Shown here piece after piece: positions 1 through 9,517 of a DNA stretch of 64,000 nt. A program made the translations under genes and the position numbers. The notes below the pieces were generated by a model. It did not search any database. It saw nothing but the letters and a program-made list of their open reading frames with translations, and was not told where the DNA came from. Position 1 is the first letter of the stretch. The number at the start of each line of letters is the position of its first letter. This DNA is from Enterobacter sp. Cy-643. Lineage in GTDB: Bacteria > Pseudomonadota > Gammaproteobacteria > Enterobacterales > Enterobacteriaceae. Location: contig NZ_VWWV01000002.1 in NCBI RefSeq assembly GCF_011752815.1, positions 248,001 to 312,000 of the forward strand, read 5' to 3'.

Positions 1-993
1 ATCATTGTAGATAGCGCTGATCACTTCGCATGCGGCGTCAGAGTAGTAAGCCCCGCCTCGCAGCTCCAGCTCTTTCGGTTTCACGTCCAGGTTAGGATCT
101 TTATACAGTTCGAACAGCTGTTTCTCGACCTTCTGCACCACGGAAGCGCGCGCGCCGCCTTTGTAGAACTCGCCCATTTCGATGGCCAGCATCTCTTTCT
201 GCTTGAAGTAGTACAGCAGGTAAGAGCACGGCAGCAGGTTCAGAGAACGAATCAGCCCTTCGCTAAACGGCATGTCGAAGATGTTTTTCACCGAGTTAGC
301 GCTCAGTTTACCGCTGGCTACGCCGTCCAGCAGTTCGGCAAAACGGGACTCGCCGTTCACCAGCACATCTTTGATGAACACCATGTGGTTCAGGCCGAAG
401 AGGTCGATCCCCAGGTCATCTTCCGGGGTCAGCTTCAGCACGTCGGTAATAAACATTTTCATGCCAACGGGGATGTTGCACACGCCGATGAATTTTTTGA
501 AGTTGGTGTGGCGGAATACCGCCTCGGTCACCATCCCGGCCGGGTTAGTGAAGTTGATAACCCAGGCCTCCGGGCAGATTTCCTGCACGTCTTTGATGAT
601 GTCGAAAATCACTGGAATGGTGCGCAGCCCTTTGAACAGGCCGCCCGCGCCGTTGGTTTCCTGGCCAAGATAGCCGTGGCTTAGCGGAATACGTTCATCC
701 AGCTCGCGCGCTTTCAGCTGGCCCACGCGCAGCTGGGTAGTCACGAAGTCCGCGTCCTTCAGCGCTTCACGGCGGTCGAGGCTCTTGTGTACCGTCATCG
801 GCACGCCGGCATGCTCAATCATGCGCTGGCAAAGATTGAAAATAATATCCTGCTTTTCTTTACCGGCTTCGACATCCACCAGCCAAAGTTCGGTAATCGG
901 TAATTCATGATAGCGCTTAATAAAACCTTCAAGTAATTCTGGGGTATAGCTGCTGCCGCCACCGATAGTAACAACTTTTAATTTCTTAGTCAT
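1..993 (-). CDS. chbF: Chitobiose-6-phosphate hydrolase (GH4), 3' end cut by window edge
   Basis: This is a family GH4 6-phospho-glycosidase that hydrolyses the phosphorylated disaccharide delivered by the chb PTS in the cytoplasm. GH4 enzymes use NAD+ and a divalent metal rather than two acidic residues. The N-terminus carries the dinucleotide-binding motif GGGSSYTPE (about residues 11-19); further in are the family stretches ETNGAGG, INFTNPAG and GVCNIPVG, the last holding the metal-binding Cys region. About 330 residues are visible of a usual 450, because the gene runs off the left edge. It is last in the visible chbB-C-A-R-F order, 90 bp downstream of chbR, and chbG would be expected beyond the edge. 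The order, with a ChbR-like regulator inside the operon, is what separates it from other GH4 enzymes such as LicH. Confidence 0.93.
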   Translation of the reverse strand, partial: MTKKLKVVTIGGGSSYTPELLEGFIKRYHELPITELWLVDVEAGKEKQDIIFNLCQRMIEHAGVPMTVHKSLDRREALKDADFVTTQLRVGQLKARELDERIPLSHGYLGQETNGAGGLFKGLRTIPVIFDIIKDVQEICPEAWVINFTNPAGMVTEAVFRHTNFKKFIGVCNIPVGMKMFITDVLKLTPEDDLGIDLFGLNHMVFIKDVLVNGESRFAELLDGVASGKLSANSVKNIFDMPFSEGLIRSLNLLPCSYLLYYFKQKEMLAIEMGEFYKGGARASVVQKVEKQLFELYKDPNLDVKPKELELRGGAYYSDAACEVISAIYND

Positions 994-1083
994 ACAGGCT
1001 CCCGTACAGCGCCACGCGCCGTATTTAGAAAATTGAATAAGTTAATAAAAACGCAATATTGACCGTGGTAATAAACCAGCACC

Positions 1084-1920
1084 TTAATTAATGCTGTACA
1101 ATTTCTTCCGATAACTATTAGGCGTAAAGGAGGTGACCTTTTTAAAGTTCTTAATAAACATGCTGGGGCTGCTGTAGCCGGACTCAAAGGCAATATCGGT
1201 CACCGACGAGTTAGTAATCTCCAGCTGTTTCTTGGCAAAATTAATGCGGATTTCATTAATAATCTGCATCGGCGTTTTGCCATAATAGCGCTGAGTGGCG
1301 CGCGTTAAATACTCCTGCGACTTACCCGAAAGCGCGACCATGTTTAATAAGGCTTTGTCACCAAAACGCATTTTGTCGTGCATCCCTTCAACGGTGGATT
1401 TTAACCACAATGGAATATCATCCTGATTTTCCGACTCCCGATAATGGCGCAGTCGATTGACGACATAAAAACTCACCATTTCGAGGAACTCGTTGAACTC
1501 CCCTTCGCGGAAATTAAACGAGGCAATCACCGATTCCATAAACGCCAGGAATTCATCCTTAATCTGGTAAACCTGTGAGGCCACCAAATGGGACGGCAGC
1601 AGCGGCATATAATGCTGTTCAAAGAACTGCTGACTGATCCCCACGTTAAATAACCGGGTCGCACCAAACTCGTAGAAACTCTGATGATGGGAACCGACCG
1701 GAATAAAGACAAAATCGCCTCGCTCCATCAGCACGCGCTTACCGTTAATTTCCTGATAGTAGCGCCCGGTCAACACGATAGTGAATTCGTAGTAGTCATG
1801 CTGGTGCAGCCCGCTCACGCTCTCTTCTTTGGTGTAGATAAACGCATGGAAACACTTGCCGTTAAACAGCTGGCTTTCACGAACAATGTTAATTTCCATA
1901 TTGTCTATCTCTGGCTGCAT
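1084..1920 (-). CDS. chbR: AraC-family regulator of the chitobiose operon
   Basis: ChbR is the dual regulator of chb: it represses without sugar and activates with phosphorylated chitobiose. The 278-residue protein has an N-terminal cupin-like sensing domain (motif [11 protein letters not shown], about residues 37-47, and ERGDFVFIP) and a C-terminal pair of helix-turn-helix motifs ending [20 protein letters not shown]. It resembles E. coli ChbR closely along its length as far as I recall that sequence. The start at 1920 lies 11 bp after chbA ends, so the two are probably co-transcribed. As in E. coli, the regulator sits inside the operon it controls. Confidence 0.93.
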   Translation of the reverse strand: MQPEIDNMEINIVRESQLFNGKCFHAFIYTKEESVSGLHQHDYYEFTIVLTGRYYQEINGKRVLMERGDFVFIPVGSHHQSFYEFGATRLFNVGISQQFFEQHYMPLLPSHLVASQVYQIKDEFLAFMESVIASFNFREGEFNEFLEMVSFYVVNRLRHYRESENQDDIPLWLKSTVEGMHDKMRFGDKALLNMVALSGKSQEYLTRATQRYYGKTPMQIINEIRINFAKKQLEITNSSVTDIAFESGYSSPSMFIKNFKKVTSFTPNSYRKKLYSIN

Positions 1921-1931
1921 ATGCTGACCTG

Positions 1932-2282
1932 CTACTTGTCCATTTTTTCGTGTAATTCAATCAACTCGGTGACCAGCTCACGCGCCAGCATCGAGGTCAT
2001 CAGGTGGTCCTGCGCGTGTACCAGCACCAGGCTCACTTTGGTTTTGCCTTCGCCCTGGTCGCCTTCAATCAGCTTTGTCTGCACCAGGTGCGCTTCGTTC
2101 AGGGCGGTACGGGACTGATCCATCATCTCTTTAGCCCCGGCGAAATCACCCTGCTTGGCTTTTTTGAGCGCGCCGTAGGCAAGGCTGCGGGCCTGTCCTG
2201 AATTGATGATGAGGCCCATCACCACTTCTTCGAGATCGTCCACTTCCACTTCAGTTTCAACAACATTATCTAAATCAAACAT
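1932..2282 (-). CDS. chbA: PTS EIIA component, N,N'-diacetylchitobiose
   Basis: This is the lactose/cellobiose-family EIIA that takes phosphate from HPr-P and passes it to ChbB. It is 116 residues, the family's normal size. The stretch [11 protein letters not shown] contains H89, which matches the phosphorylated histidine of E. coli ChbA, and H93. The acidic N-terminus ([19 protein letters not shown]) is typical of ChbA. It follows chbC by 55 bp and is itself followed closely by chbR, so it is part of one transcript. Confidence 0.93.
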   Translation of the reverse strand: MFDLDNVVETEVEVDDLEEVVMGLIINSGQARSLAYGALKKAKQGDFAGAKEMMDQSRTALNEAHLVQTKLIEGDQGEGKTKVSLVLVHAQDHLMTSMLARELVTELIELHEKMDK

Positions 2283-2337
2283 AAGCGTGCTCCCCGGATT
2301 CTGAAAACGGGGGAGGCCTTCCCTCCCCCGGCTGAAC

Positions 2338-3696
2338 TTAGAATTTCAGTGCGTTAGCGATATCTTCTTCGCTTTCTTCTTCTTCAATGACCGCCTGCGC
2401 CTTGTTGGACAGGATAACGAACGGCATGTACACCAGCGTTGCAACACCCAGGTTGAACAGCGCCACCAGCAGAGCAGCGACGCTGCCGTTACTGTTGAAG
2501 AAGGCGCCCAGGCCGGTAGGCATGGTCCACGGCGCCAGGTTGGTCACCGGCGGGATAATGCCCATGGAGTACGCAATCAGCGTGATTGCGGCCAGAATCG
2601 GCTGCACCGCCACGAACGGGATAAACATCACCGGGTTCATGATGATCGGCAGACCAAACAGAATCGGTTCGTTAATCTGGAAGATGCCTGACGGCAGCGC
2701 CAGCTTAGCGACCTGACGGTGATCGGCGCGGCGAGAGGCGATGAAGATAGCGATAATCAGACCCAGCGTCGCACCGGAACCCCCCAACAGGATGTAGGAG
2801 TCGAGCATTGGTTTGGCCCAGAAGTGGAACTGTTTACCCGCTTCAATAGCGGCTTCAACAGAACCGTACTGCTGGTACAGCGCCACGTTTTCCAGCGCCC
2901 ATGGGGTCATGATGCCGTTATCCAGAGCGGTAAGCGCCAGAGAACCGTGAACACCGAAGAACCACAGCAGGGAGTTGAAAATTACGTATGCCCAGCCAAC
3001 CACGCTACCCATTGACGCCAGCGGAGTCGAAATGGAGTCCATGATGATCTGGTGGAAGTTGCTGCCGTAGTGAGACAGCGCCCAGGAGATGATCCCGAAA
3101 ATAGACAGAATCAGGAAGCCTGGAATTAACGCCGAGAACGAACGGGATACCGAGGCCGGTACGCTATCCGGCAGAGTAATGACCCAGTTTTTGCGTATAA
3201 CAAAGGTAAACAGCTCCGCGACGACCAGACCGATAATCATACCGGAAATAATGTTCTGACCGCCCAACCAGTTAGCACCTACGGCATAGGCTTCACCCAC
3301 GCTATATGGCGTAACGGTCATAAAGGCGGCTACGGATAATAAGCCCGCGGCCAATGGATCAACCTTTCTTTCTTCAGCTAATGCCATGCCAATGAAAAAA
3401 GGCGCCATCAGCGACATTATGCCCAACGTACCGTTGTACACATTGCCGCCGATAGCTTTAAACCCATTCAGGGTTTCAATGGTCTCGGGGTCTAAACGGA
3501 TGCCTAACGAGTAGAAAAATGACCCTGCGCCAAAGCTCAGGAATACGTTGTTGATCAGAACAAACATTGCCCCGGTTAGGGTTAATGGCATTAATTTAAT
3601 AAAACCGTTTTTAATGGCATTAACGTGAGGCTGTTTTCCTATTTTTACAGCAAAAGGCAGGAGAACCTTCTCAAGTGAATCAATGACTTTACTCAT
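2338..3696 (-). CDS. chbC: PTS EIIC permease, N,N'-diacetylchitobiose
   Basis: This is the membrane channel component of the chitobiose PTS, a 452-residue EIIC of the lactose/cellobiose family in the inner membrane. Many hydrophobic segments span the chain; motifs include the N-terminal [16 protein letters not shown] region and the conserved FGLPIIMNP and NEPILFGLP stretches near residues 340-355 that line the sugar site. The end is acidic (EEEESEED). A 92-bp gap to chbB holds a ChiX small-RNA pairing site and a hairpin just upstream of its ribosome site (rev-comp reads AAGGATATTTATAATATG). Confidence 0.94.
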   Translation of the reverse strand: MSKVIDSLEKVLLPFAVKIGKQPHVNAIKNGFIKLMPLTLTGAMFVLINNVFLSFGAGSFFYSLGIRLDPETIETLNGFKAIGGNVYNGTLGIMSLMAPFFIGMALAEERKVDPLAAGLLSVAAFMTVTPYSVGEAYAVGANWLGGQNIISGMIIGLVVAELFTFVIRKNWVITLPDSVPASVSRSFSALIPGFLILSIFGIISWALSHYGSNFHQIIMDSISTPLASMGSVVGWAYVIFNSLLWFFGVHGSLALTALDNGIMTPWALENVALYQQYGSVEAAIEAGKQFHFWAKPMLDSYILLGGSGATLGLIIAIFIASRRADHRQVAKLALPSGIFQINEPILFGLPIIMNPVMFIPFVAVQPILAAITLIAYSMGIIPPVTNLAPWTMPTGLGAFFNSNGSVAALLVALFNLGVATLVYMPFVILSNKAQAVIEEEESEEDIANALKF

Positions 3697-3719
3697 ATTA
3701 TAAATATCCTTGAAAGCCG

Positions 3720-3735
3720 TAATAATTATTACGGC
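3720..3735 (-). promoter_or_regulatory. Hairpin in the chbB-chbC intergenic mRNA
   Basis: The minus-strand transcript contains an inverted repeat around CGTAATAATTATTACG, a 16-base perfect palindrome located between the ChiX-pairing site and the chbC ribosome-binding site. It could fold when the upstream pairing site is occupied or cleaved. Its effect on chbC expression is inferred only. Confidence 0.45.
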
Positions 3736-3750
3736 TGTAGGTGTAAGTCG

Positions 3751-3761
3751 CTCTTTGACGG
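3751..3761 (-). promoter_or_regulatory. ChiX small-RNA pairing (trap) site
   Basis: The chbB-chbC intergenic transcript reads CCGTCAAAGAG here, followed by CGAC. ChiX contains CUCUUUGACGG, as I recall its sequence, so eleven bases pair perfectly. In E. coli and Salmonella this intercistronic region acts as a decoy that titrates ChiX away from the chitoporin chiP mRNA when chb is induced. The seed is conserved here although the rest of the spacer is free to vary. Confidence 0.75.
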
Positions 3762-3788
3762 AAAATTAAACAAAACAAGAATAAAAAA

Positions 3789-4112
3789 TTAACTCTCGGC
3801 CGCTGCTTTCTTAATTGCTGCCACAGCCGCTTTCAACACACCCAGCCCATCGACTTTACCGTACAGAGCAGAATCGATAACTTCTACAGGCTTGGTGGGC
3901 AACAATTTCTTGATATCTGCCTGCATGTAGGCAATTTGTGGCCCGAGTAACACCAGGTCCGCATGTTTCCCTTTCTCGCTGGCTAAAGACTCTGAGAAAG
4001 CTTCAATTTCTACCGGTACTTCATACTTTTCGGCCTGCGCTCGCATTTTGGTCACTAACAGCGAGGTTGACATCCCAGCGGAGCAGAACAGGTAAATTTT
4101 TTTCTTTTGCAT
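3789..4112 (-). CDS. chbB: PTS EIIB component, N,N'-diacetylchitobiose
   Basis: This is the EIIB phosphocarrier of the chitobiose PTS; C10 in the N-terminal [13 protein letters not shown] motif is the phosphorylated cysteine. At 107 residues it matches the normal family length. The frame is open upstream to 4325, but the extra 71 residues do not look like an EIIB; the ATG at 4112 has a good Shine-Dalgarno (GAGGAAC) and starts exactly where the family starts. It is the first gene of the operon, preceded by a roughly 200-bp control region. Confidence 0.93.
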   Translation of the reverse strand: MQKKKIYLFCSAGMSTSLLVTKMRAQAEKYEVPVEIEAFSESLASEKGKHADLVLLGPQIAYMQADIKKLLPTKPVEVIDSALYGKVDGLGVLKAAVAAIKKAAAES

Positions 4113-4326
4113 AAGTTGTTCCTCAAGTCTCAATACGCTGTAACGGACTTCCGCGGCGTATTGTTGCTGTTCCAAAGCGGGTTTGTGGAGAGAGACTATT
4201 GTCTCTGCTTGAGGAAAGTATACGGCATGCATTCCGAAGAGAGATAATTCCTGGGTCTCACAAATTGTCTCTCCTTGACCTGGCATTATGACTGCCTTCA
4301 CAGTTTGGCCAAATAATTCGCGCAAA
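4113..4326 (-). promoter_or_regulatory. chb operon control region
   Basis: This is the leader and promoter region of chbB. It contains a perfect inverted repeat AGAGAC-TATT-GTCTCT at 4191-4206 and a second GTCTC-rich stretch near 4254-4272. In E. coli this region binds ChbR, NagC and CRP. A weak NagC-like stretch (AATAATTCGCGCAAATAA) lies near 4312-4330. I cannot assign the repeat to a given protein. Confidence 0.5.
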
Positions 4327-4329
4327 TAA

Positions 4330-4357
4330 AAAAGCCCAAACCGAAGTTTGGGCTTTT
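4330..4357 (-). terminator. Rho-independent terminator after phoH
   Basis: A perfect 12-bp stem AAAAGCCCAAAC/GTTTGGGCTTTT with a four-base loop lies 20 bp past the phoH stop. On the minus strand it is followed by a T-rich run. The A-rich other arm means it could also work in the other direction. Confidence 0.85.
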
Positions 4358-4377
4358 GTCTAAATCGTTGAAGACCG

Positions 4378-5166
4378 TCAGTCGTAGGCGTTCAGCGTAC
4401 GCTGGCAAAGGGCCGAACGCACGCAATCCTGCTTACCAAAGCGAACAACGCCGACCATGTCATCCTCTTCAAAACGGTTCAGCGCATCGCTTAAACCGGA
4501 CGGTACGCCCGCAGGCAAATCACACTGCGTGATATCGCCATTGACGATAACCGTCACGTTTTCCCCGAGGCGAGTCAGAAACATTTTCATTTGCGCTGCA
4601 GTGACATTCTGCGCCTCATCCAGAATAACCACGGCATTTTCAAAAGTACGTCCGCGCATATAGGCGAACGGCGCAATCTCAACCTTACCAATTTCAGGCC
4701 GCAGGCAATACTGCATAAAAGACGACCCTAAACGTCGCACCAGGATGTCATACACCGGGCGGAAATACGGGGCGAACTTCTCTGAGATATCACCGGGAAG
4801 GAAGCCGAGATCTTCATCGGCCTGCAGCACCGGACGGGTAACAATAATCCTGTCGACATCCTTATGTATCAGGGCCTCAGCGGCTTTCGCCGCGCTGATA
4901 AACGTCTTGCCACAGCCGGCTTCGCCGGTAGCAAATATCAGCTGCTTTTTCTCGATGGCATTAAGGTAATGCGCCTGAGCTTCATTACGCGCTTCGATAG
5001 GTGAATGGTCGCGGCTGTCGCGCGCCATGCCTATAGATTCTACGCCGCTCATCTGCACAAGCGTGGTGACCGATTCCTCTTCACGCTGCCGGTGGCTACG
5101 CGAATCCCGTCTCAGCACACGTTTTGCTTCGCGACGAGCTTTGATCACAGCTTTCTGTCTTCCCAT
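4378..5166 (-). CDS. phoH: Phosphate-starvation-inducible ATPase PhoH
   Basis: PhoH is a cytoplasmic P-loop NTPase of the phosphate regulon whose substrate is not settled, though an RNA-related role is suggested. Walker A is GEAGCGKT and Walker B is VVILDEAQN; the C-terminus [10 protein letters not shown] is typical. From ATG 5166 it has 262 residues, starts [16 protein letters not shown] and is preceded by AAGGTG. The frame is also open to an ATG at 5445 (355 residues) with GGAG before it, and a long version of about this size has been annotated in E. coli. The added 93 residues are low-complexity and use rare codons, so I prefer the short form. It lies next to efeB as in E. coli. Confidence 0.9.
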   Translation of the reverse strand: MGRQKAVIKARREAKRVLRRDSRSHRQREEESVTTLVQMSGVESIGMARDSRDHSPIEARNEAQAHYLNAIEKKQLIFATGEAGCGKTFISAAKAAEALIHKDVDRIIVTRPVLQADEDLGFLPGDISEKFAPYFRPVYDILVRRLGSSFMQYCLRPEIGKVEIAPFAYMRGRTFENAVVILDEAQNVTAAQMKMFLTRLGENVTVIVNGDITQCDLPAGVPSGLSDALNRFEEDDMVGVVRFGKQDCVRSALCQRTLNAYD

Positions 5167-5595
5167 GGATGGCACCTTACAGTTGGTTTCATTTCCCGCG
5201 CCGTCTGAACAGGCGCGATTATGGCCACTAACGGATGAGGTTTGGCTTCCTTGTAAGCCATTAACTGCCGTTTGAGAGGGTGCGCTAAGCGAACGCGAAA
5301 CGTTGCCTGACGCACCGTTAGGACGCTGATTTGACTCTGAATGGGGAAATTTAGCGGTGAAGATAGCGAAGCCGGAGGAGAGGCCTCCGCGCTGGGTAGT
5401 GCGGGTAAAGTGTTTAAGTAACCGTCCAGTACAGGACCCAACCATTCGCGATCTCCGTAGTGATTAAACGTCACAGCAGGGAACTACCGCTCATGCTTTA
5501 AGTACAACAAACATCACCTAAAATGCAACATAAATTTCACTTTTAAGTAACGTTTAATCGCAATCTGCTGCTGTGTACCGTTTTCGCACATCAAT

Positions 5596-5613
5596 ATTAC
5601 AGAAATATATCAG
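5596..5613 (-). promoter_or_regulatory. Possible Pho box upstream of phoH
   Basis: On the minus strand the sequence reads CTGATATATTTCTGTAAT, about 13 of 18 positions like the PhoB consensus of two CTGTCA-type repeats spaced 11 bp. phoH belongs to the Pho regulon in E. coli. The distance to the 5166 start is long (about 430 bp) but only 150 bp to the 5445 start. Confidence 0.4.
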
Positions 5614-5742
5614 CGGGATAGTCATAGGGAATTGCGATAAATAATCAGGCCGGTGAATTGTTAGCAAATGAAAATCTACATAAACCACTCTCGATAAGAA
5701 CGATTAAGGTTTCCCTCAGTCACAATGTCGCTTCTGGATTTA

Positions 5743-5830
5743 CCCTCTCCCTGGCAGGGAGAGGGAATAAATAATGCTCCCGCCGACTGTTTTCTCCCTC
5801 GCCCCTGTGGGGAGAGGGCCGGGGTGAGGG
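5743..5830. repeat. REP-like palindromic repeat pair
   Basis: The first unit is a near-perfect palindrome CCCTCTCCCTGGCAGGGAGAGGG (5743-5765). The second (about 5794-5830) is a related stem with GCCCCTGTGGGGAGAGGGCCGGGGTGAGGG. Such extragenic palindromes are common between genes in Enterobacter-like genomes. They lie directly past efeB and may also end its transcript. Confidence 0.65.
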
Positions 5831-5870
5831 GAAGATTTGTTCCCGGCTCTCATCACCGGTACGGCAATAA

Positions 5871-7157
5871 TTACGCCTCAATCATCCCCTGTCCCAGATA
5901 ATGCTGCTTATCCGGCACGCCCGGCAGCGCGAAGAAATACCCGCCGCCGATCGGCTTGATGTACTCTTCCAGCGCCTCGCCGTTCAGCCTGCCCTGCACC
6001 GTCAGGAAGCCTTTTTCAAGGTCATGCTGGTAGCAGACGAACAGCAGCCCCATGTCGAGCTGACCGGATTTGGTGGCGCCCAGTGAATAGCTGTAGCCCC
6101 GCCGCATCATCAGCCCCGACTGCGTCTCTTTGGTCCTTGGATTTGCAAGGCGGATATGGGCATCCAGCGCAATCACATCGCCGTCAGGATCGGCGGCGTA
6201 GTCCGGCACATCGTGCTCATTTGTCATACCCAGCGGCGCACCGCTGTGTTTCTCTCGCCCGAAGATAGTCTGCTGCTCTTTCAGCGGCGTGCGGTCCCAG
6301 GACTCAACGTGGAACTGAATAATGCGCACGGCCTGATAGCTGCCGCCGGCAGCCCAGGCCGGCTCCTGTTGCTGTTTAGTCACCCACACCACGTCGTCCA
6401 TCAGCGGCTTATCATGGCTGTCCGGGTTGGCCGTCCCGTCTTTGAAGCCCAGCAGGTTGATCGGCGTCTCTTTCCCGCGACTGCGCGCGGCGTGATTGGA
6501 AATAAACCCTTCCCGCCTCCAGCGCACGCTGAGAAGATCTGGCGTGTGCTTGATAATATCGCGCAGCGCGTGGATCACCGTGTCGTTAGTGTTGGCGCAA
6601 ATCTGCAGCAGCAAATCACCGTGGCAGAGGCTGGCATCCAGCGAATCATTCGGGAAGCTGGTCATTGGCTGTAGCTTTTTAGGCATCTGCTTTTGTAGCC
6701 CAAAACGCTCATCAAACAGCGAGCTGCCGACGGAAACCGTGATCGTCAGGTTATCCGGATAAATTTCCGCCCCAAGAATGCCGGAGTCCATCGGCGGCAG
6801 CCGTGGATTTGGCGTATCGGGCGCCGGGCCGCCGCTGGTCAGGAAGTCAAAGCGGGCGGTCAGCAGACGGAACAAACGTTCGAGATCGGCTTTATCACTG
6901 GCCAGCACGTCAAACGCCACCAGCATCATGGCGGCCTGCTGAGGCGTCAGAATGCCGGCCTGGTGCTCAGCGTACAGCGGCTGGCTTTCCAGACGACCAT
7001 CCGGCGGCAGCGTACCCGGCGAAGAGACCGGATTCGCCGCATGCGCCGCCATCGGGCAACCACTGCCCACGGCAAAAGCGCCCCCAAGGGCGCCTAATGT
7101 TTTCAACAGCTGGCGGCGCGCCGGTTGGTGCGCGCCGGTGTTTTCCTTATCGCTCAT
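5871..7157 (-). CDS. efeB: Tat-exported DyP-type haem peroxidase of the Efe iron system
   Basis: EfeB is a periplasmic dye-decolourising haem peroxidase of the EfeUOB ferrous-iron importer. The N-terminus has a twin-arginine signal ([19 protein letters not shown], about residues 13-31). The DyP signature GFKDGTANP near residue 235 contains the catalytic Asp; GLLFVCYQ lies toward the end. The 428 residues fit the family. It starts 5 bp after efeO ends and has no strong ribosome site, so translational coupling is likely. Transcription comes from the Fur-box promoter before efeU. Confidence 0.95.
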   Translation of the reverse strand: MSDKENTGAHQPARRQLLKTLGALGGAFAVGSGCPMAAHAANPVSSPGTLPPDGRLESQPLYAEHQAGILTPQQAAMMLVAFDVLASDKADLERLFRLLTARFDFLTSGGPAPDTPNPRLPPMDSGILGAEIYPDNLTITVSVGSSLFDERFGLQKQMPKKLQPMTSFPNDSLDASLCHGDLLLQICANTNDTVIHALRDIIKHTPDLLSVRWRREGFISNHAARSRGKETPINLLGFKDGTANPDSHDKPLMDDVVWVTKQQQEPAWAAGGSYQAVRIIQFHVESWDRTPLKEQQTIFGREKHSGAPLGMTNEHDVPDYAADPDGDVIALDAHIRLANPRTKETQSGLMMRRGYSYSLGATKSGQLDMGLLFVCYQHDLEKGFLTVQGRLNGEALEEYIKPIGGGYFFALPGVPDKQHYLGQGMIEA

Positions 7158-7162
7158 GATGC

Positions 7163-8287
7163 TTAGTCCAGACCCATCACGCCACGTAGCTGAGACAGGT
7201 CTTCCGCCAGCGTCGTGATTGGCCCTTTCAGCGCTTTACGGTCGTTATCCGTCAGCTTGTCGTAGGTTTCAAACCCGTCTTTAGTGCGGTATTTCGCCAG
7301 AATAGCGTCAACTTTCTTGAAGTTCGCATCCACTTTCGCCAGCAGCGCCGGGTTCTCTTTGGTCAGCTGAGGACGCAGCAGGTTAACGATTTTTTGTGCG
7401 CCGTCGACGTTCGCCTGGAAGTCCCACAGGTCAGTGTGGCTGTAGCGATCTTCTTCCCCGCTGATTTTAGTCGCCGCCACTTCTTCGATCAGGCCCGCTG
7501 CGCCGCCAACGACTTTGCTCGGCGGGAAGGCCAGCTCGGAAACGCGAGTCTGCAGATCCAGTACGTCGGCGTTCAGCTTGTCAGCAAACTGTGCGGCATC
7601 TTTGGTGGTGTTGTCGCCAAACAGGATCTTCTCCAGACGGTGGAAACCGGTGAATTTCGGGTCATCCGCTTTTTTCTCGAAGTCGTCTTCACGGGCATCA
7701 ATGCTGCTGTCGAGGTCTGAGAACAGCTCGGCAATCGGCTCAATACGCTCGTAATGCTGACGAGTTGGCGCATACAGGGCTTTGGCTTTCTCTAAATCGC
7801 CGGCTTTCACCGCGTCGGTAAAGGCTTTGGTGCCTTTCACCAGCTCCGCCACTTCAGCGGTCACGTAGGCTTTGTATTCGGTGATTGGGCCGGTCAGCGC
7901 CAGCAGATCGGATTTAGGTGCTTCCTGTTTGCCGGTCGCTTTCACCACCAGCTTGCCTTTCGGGTTGGTCAGCAGACCGCAGGTCATGTCGTATTCACCC
8001 GGCTGCAGGTTAGCGGTCAGCTTCTGGGAGAAGCCCGGCGCGATGTTCTCACGCTCTTCTACCACCATCACCCCTTTCAGGATCTCCCACTCCAGCGCTT
8101 TCTGGCTGTTATTCTGGATAATGAACTGGGTTTTCCCGGCGTTCACGGTCACATTCATCGGCTCACATTGTTTATCCGTGACGGTGACTTTTACCTGGGG
8201 AATATCCGCCGCCTGCGCGGCAAACGTGGAAGAGACAAGCGCGAGCAGCGCAACGTGCAGTGCCTTCAGACGAAAATGTTGGGTCAT
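7163..8287 (-). CDS. efeO: Periplasmic iron-binding component EfeO
   Basis: EfeO is the periplasmic component of EfeUOB and has a cupredoxin-like N-terminal domain followed by an imelysin-like (M75) domain. A cleavable signal peptide ends near AAQA-ADIPQ. The M75 metal motif HxxE appears as [10 protein letters not shown] near residue 220. The 374 residues are full length. It sits 64 bp after efeU and 5 bp before efeB in the order U-O-B. Confidence 0.95.
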   Translation of the reverse strand: MTQHFRLKALHVALLALVSSTFAAQAADIPQVKVTVTDKQCEPMNVTVNAGKTQFIIQNNSQKALEWEILKGVMVVEERENIAPGFSQKLTANLQPGEYDMTCGLLTNPKGKLVVKATGKQEAPKSDLLALTGPITEYKAYVTAEVAELVKGTKAFTDAVKAGDLEKAKALYAPTRQHYERIEPIAELFSDLDSSIDAREDDFEKKADDPKFTGFHRLEKILFGDNTTKDAAQFADKLNADVLDLQTRVSELAFPPSKVVGGAAGLIEEVAATKISGEEDRYSHTDLWDFQANVDGAQKIVNLLRPQLTKENPALLAKVDANFKKVDAILAKYRTKDGFETYDKLTDNDRKALKGPITTLAEDLSQLRGVMGLD

Positions 8288-8351
8288 GACCTATCCCTAT
8301 TAAGCAATGAGTAGTTATCACTGAACGGCGGGTCGCCCCGCCGGAAATCAA

Positions 8352-9185
8352 TTAACGAGCCGTATTGGTCGCCTGGTTGTTCACGCGCGGCGGCATAAAG
8401 AACAGCACCAGCGCCGGAATCAGATAGATGAAGTACATCGCCACTTCGCTGACGGTAGGGGTTTCCTGATAGCCAAAAATTCCCTCCAGCAAAGTGCCGG
8501 TCAGCGAATGGGTGGAGAGCGTGTTGCTCATATCAAACGCGATATCCTGGAAGTGGTTCCACAGCCCGGCCTCGTGGAATGCGCGCACGGCACCGGCGGC
8601 AAGGCCCGCAGCGACCAGCAGAATAAACAGACTGGTCCATTTAAAGAATGCGCCTAAATTGAGACGAATCCCGCCCCAGTAAATAAGGAAGCCTAAAACG
8701 ATGGCGGTGGCGAGGCCCAGCATCGCCCCCAGCGGTGGCCAAATGCCCACGTCCTGTTGGAAAGCCGCCAGCAGGAAGAACACCGACTCCAGGCCTTCGC
8801 GCGCGACGGCGAAAAAGACCATCATGATCAGCGCCCAGCCGTGGTTGCCTTTGCTGTGCAGCGCGTTATCCACCGCCTGCTCCAGCTGCACCTTGACGTT
8901 GCGGGACACTTTACGCATCCAGAACACCATCCAGGTCAGAATAAACACGGCGATAACCGCCACGATCCCCTCAAACAGCTCCTGCTCTTTTTGCGGGAAC
9001 TCGCCGGTGGTTTCATTGATGAAGATACCGAGGCCCAGGCAAAGTGCAGCGGCGGCAAAAACGCCAATCCACATCACGGCTATCCACTGACCGCGCTGGG
9101 TACGCTTCAGATAGCTGGCAATGAGGCTGACGATGAGCGCTGCCTCCAGCCCTTCGCGTAACATGATGAGAAACGGAACAAACAT
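8352..9185 (-). CDS. efeU: Ferrous iron permease EfeU (Ftr1 family)
   Basis: EfeU is the inner-membrane iron permease homologous to yeast Ftr1p. Both REGLE iron motifs are present: LREGLEAAL near residue 10 and AREGLESVF in the middle. Seven or so membrane segments can be seen in 277 residues. The start at 9185 (MFVPFLIML) is chosen over an in-frame ATG three codons upstream because family members start there and GAGGTG lies at the right distance. The gene is intact, unlike the frameshifted copy in E. coli K-12. A Fur box lies 56 bp upstream. Confidence 0.95.
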   Translation of the reverse strand: MFVPFLIMLREGLEAALIVSLIASYLKRTQRGQWIAVMWIGVFAAAALCLGLGIFINETTGEFPQKEQELFEGIVAVIAVFILTWMVFWMRKVSRNVKVQLEQAVDNALHSKGNHGWALIMMVFFAVAREGLESVFFLLAAFQQDVGIWPPLGAMLGLATAIVLGFLIYWGGIRLNLGAFFKWTSLFILLVAAGLAAGAVRAFHEAGLWNHFQDIAFDMSNTLSTHSLTGTLLEGIFGYQETPTVSEVAMYFIYLIPALVLFFMPPRVNNQATNTAR

Positions 9186-9240
9186 GCCTGACACCTCAGA
9201 TGTGAATACAAGTCAATTGACGTAAAGAAAAGTAAACCAT

Positions 9241-9259
9241 AACGATTGTGATTATCATT
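9241..9259 (-). promoter_or_regulatory. Fur box before efeUOB
   Basis: The minus strand reads AATGATAATCACAATCGTT, with an unbroken AATGATAATCA core match to the Fur consensus GATAATGATAATCATTATC. Its position 56 bp before efeU fits iron repression of efeUOB. Confidence 0.8.
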
Positions 9260-9316
9260 AGCGCTGAAAAGAAAAACAAGAGACGGGGATTACATATTTA
9301 TGACCAGATGTAAAAA

Positions 9317-9335
9317 GGGCCGGATTAACCGGCCC
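9317..9335 (-). terminator. Second copy of the putP terminator hairpin
   Basis: GGGCCGGATTAACCGGCCC is identical to the copy at 9482-9500; on the minus strand it is followed by TTTTTA, a better T-run than the first copy has. The two copies flank a 146-bp segment with its own hairpin. Confidence 0.7.
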
Positions 9336-9432
9336 TTCAGACTGATGGCAAACCTCTGGCGAGAGAAAAAATATCAGACAGCTCGTTAAAAAAAACAGGA
9401 AAATCAATTCATTGATTTTCGGCTGCTCACCA

Positions 9433-9466
9433 CAAAGAGGGAAAAACCACGCTTTTTTCCTCTTTG
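9433..9466. other. Long hairpin between the duplicated terminators
   Basis: CAAAGAGG and CCTCTTTG form 8 perfect base pairs, extended by an A-run against a T-run to about 14 pairs round a short loop. It lies between two identical terminator hairpins and could be part of a small RNA or of the putP 3' end. Confidence 0.4.
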
Positions 9467-9481
9467 TCAGCAACCTATAAA

Positions 9482-9500
9482 GGGCCGGATTAACCGGCCC
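9482..9500 (-). terminator. putP terminator hairpin, first copy
   Basis: The inverted repeat GGGCCGGATTAACCGGCCC lies 17 bp past the putP stop codon; on the minus strand TTTAT follows. It is repeated exactly at 9317-9335. Confidence 0.7.
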
Positions 9501-9517
9501 TGACGGAAAGAGGTGAT

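Larger units (their letters stand above)
5446..5870. other. phoH-efeB intergenic region without a gene
   Basis: No convincing gene is present in this 425-bp spacer. It carries the presumed phoH promoter with a Pho-box-like sequence (5596-5613) and a pair of palindromic repeats (5743-5830) just beyond the efeB stop. Confidence 0.6.

Noticed and set aside
4113-4325. 71-residue N-terminal extension of ChbB
   Set aside because: EIIB proteins start at the cysteine domain, and a good ribosome site precedes the inner start.
9258-9473. 71-residue frame between efeU and putP
   Set aside because: It crosses two strong hairpins and has no ribosome site; the region looks like terminators and promoter.
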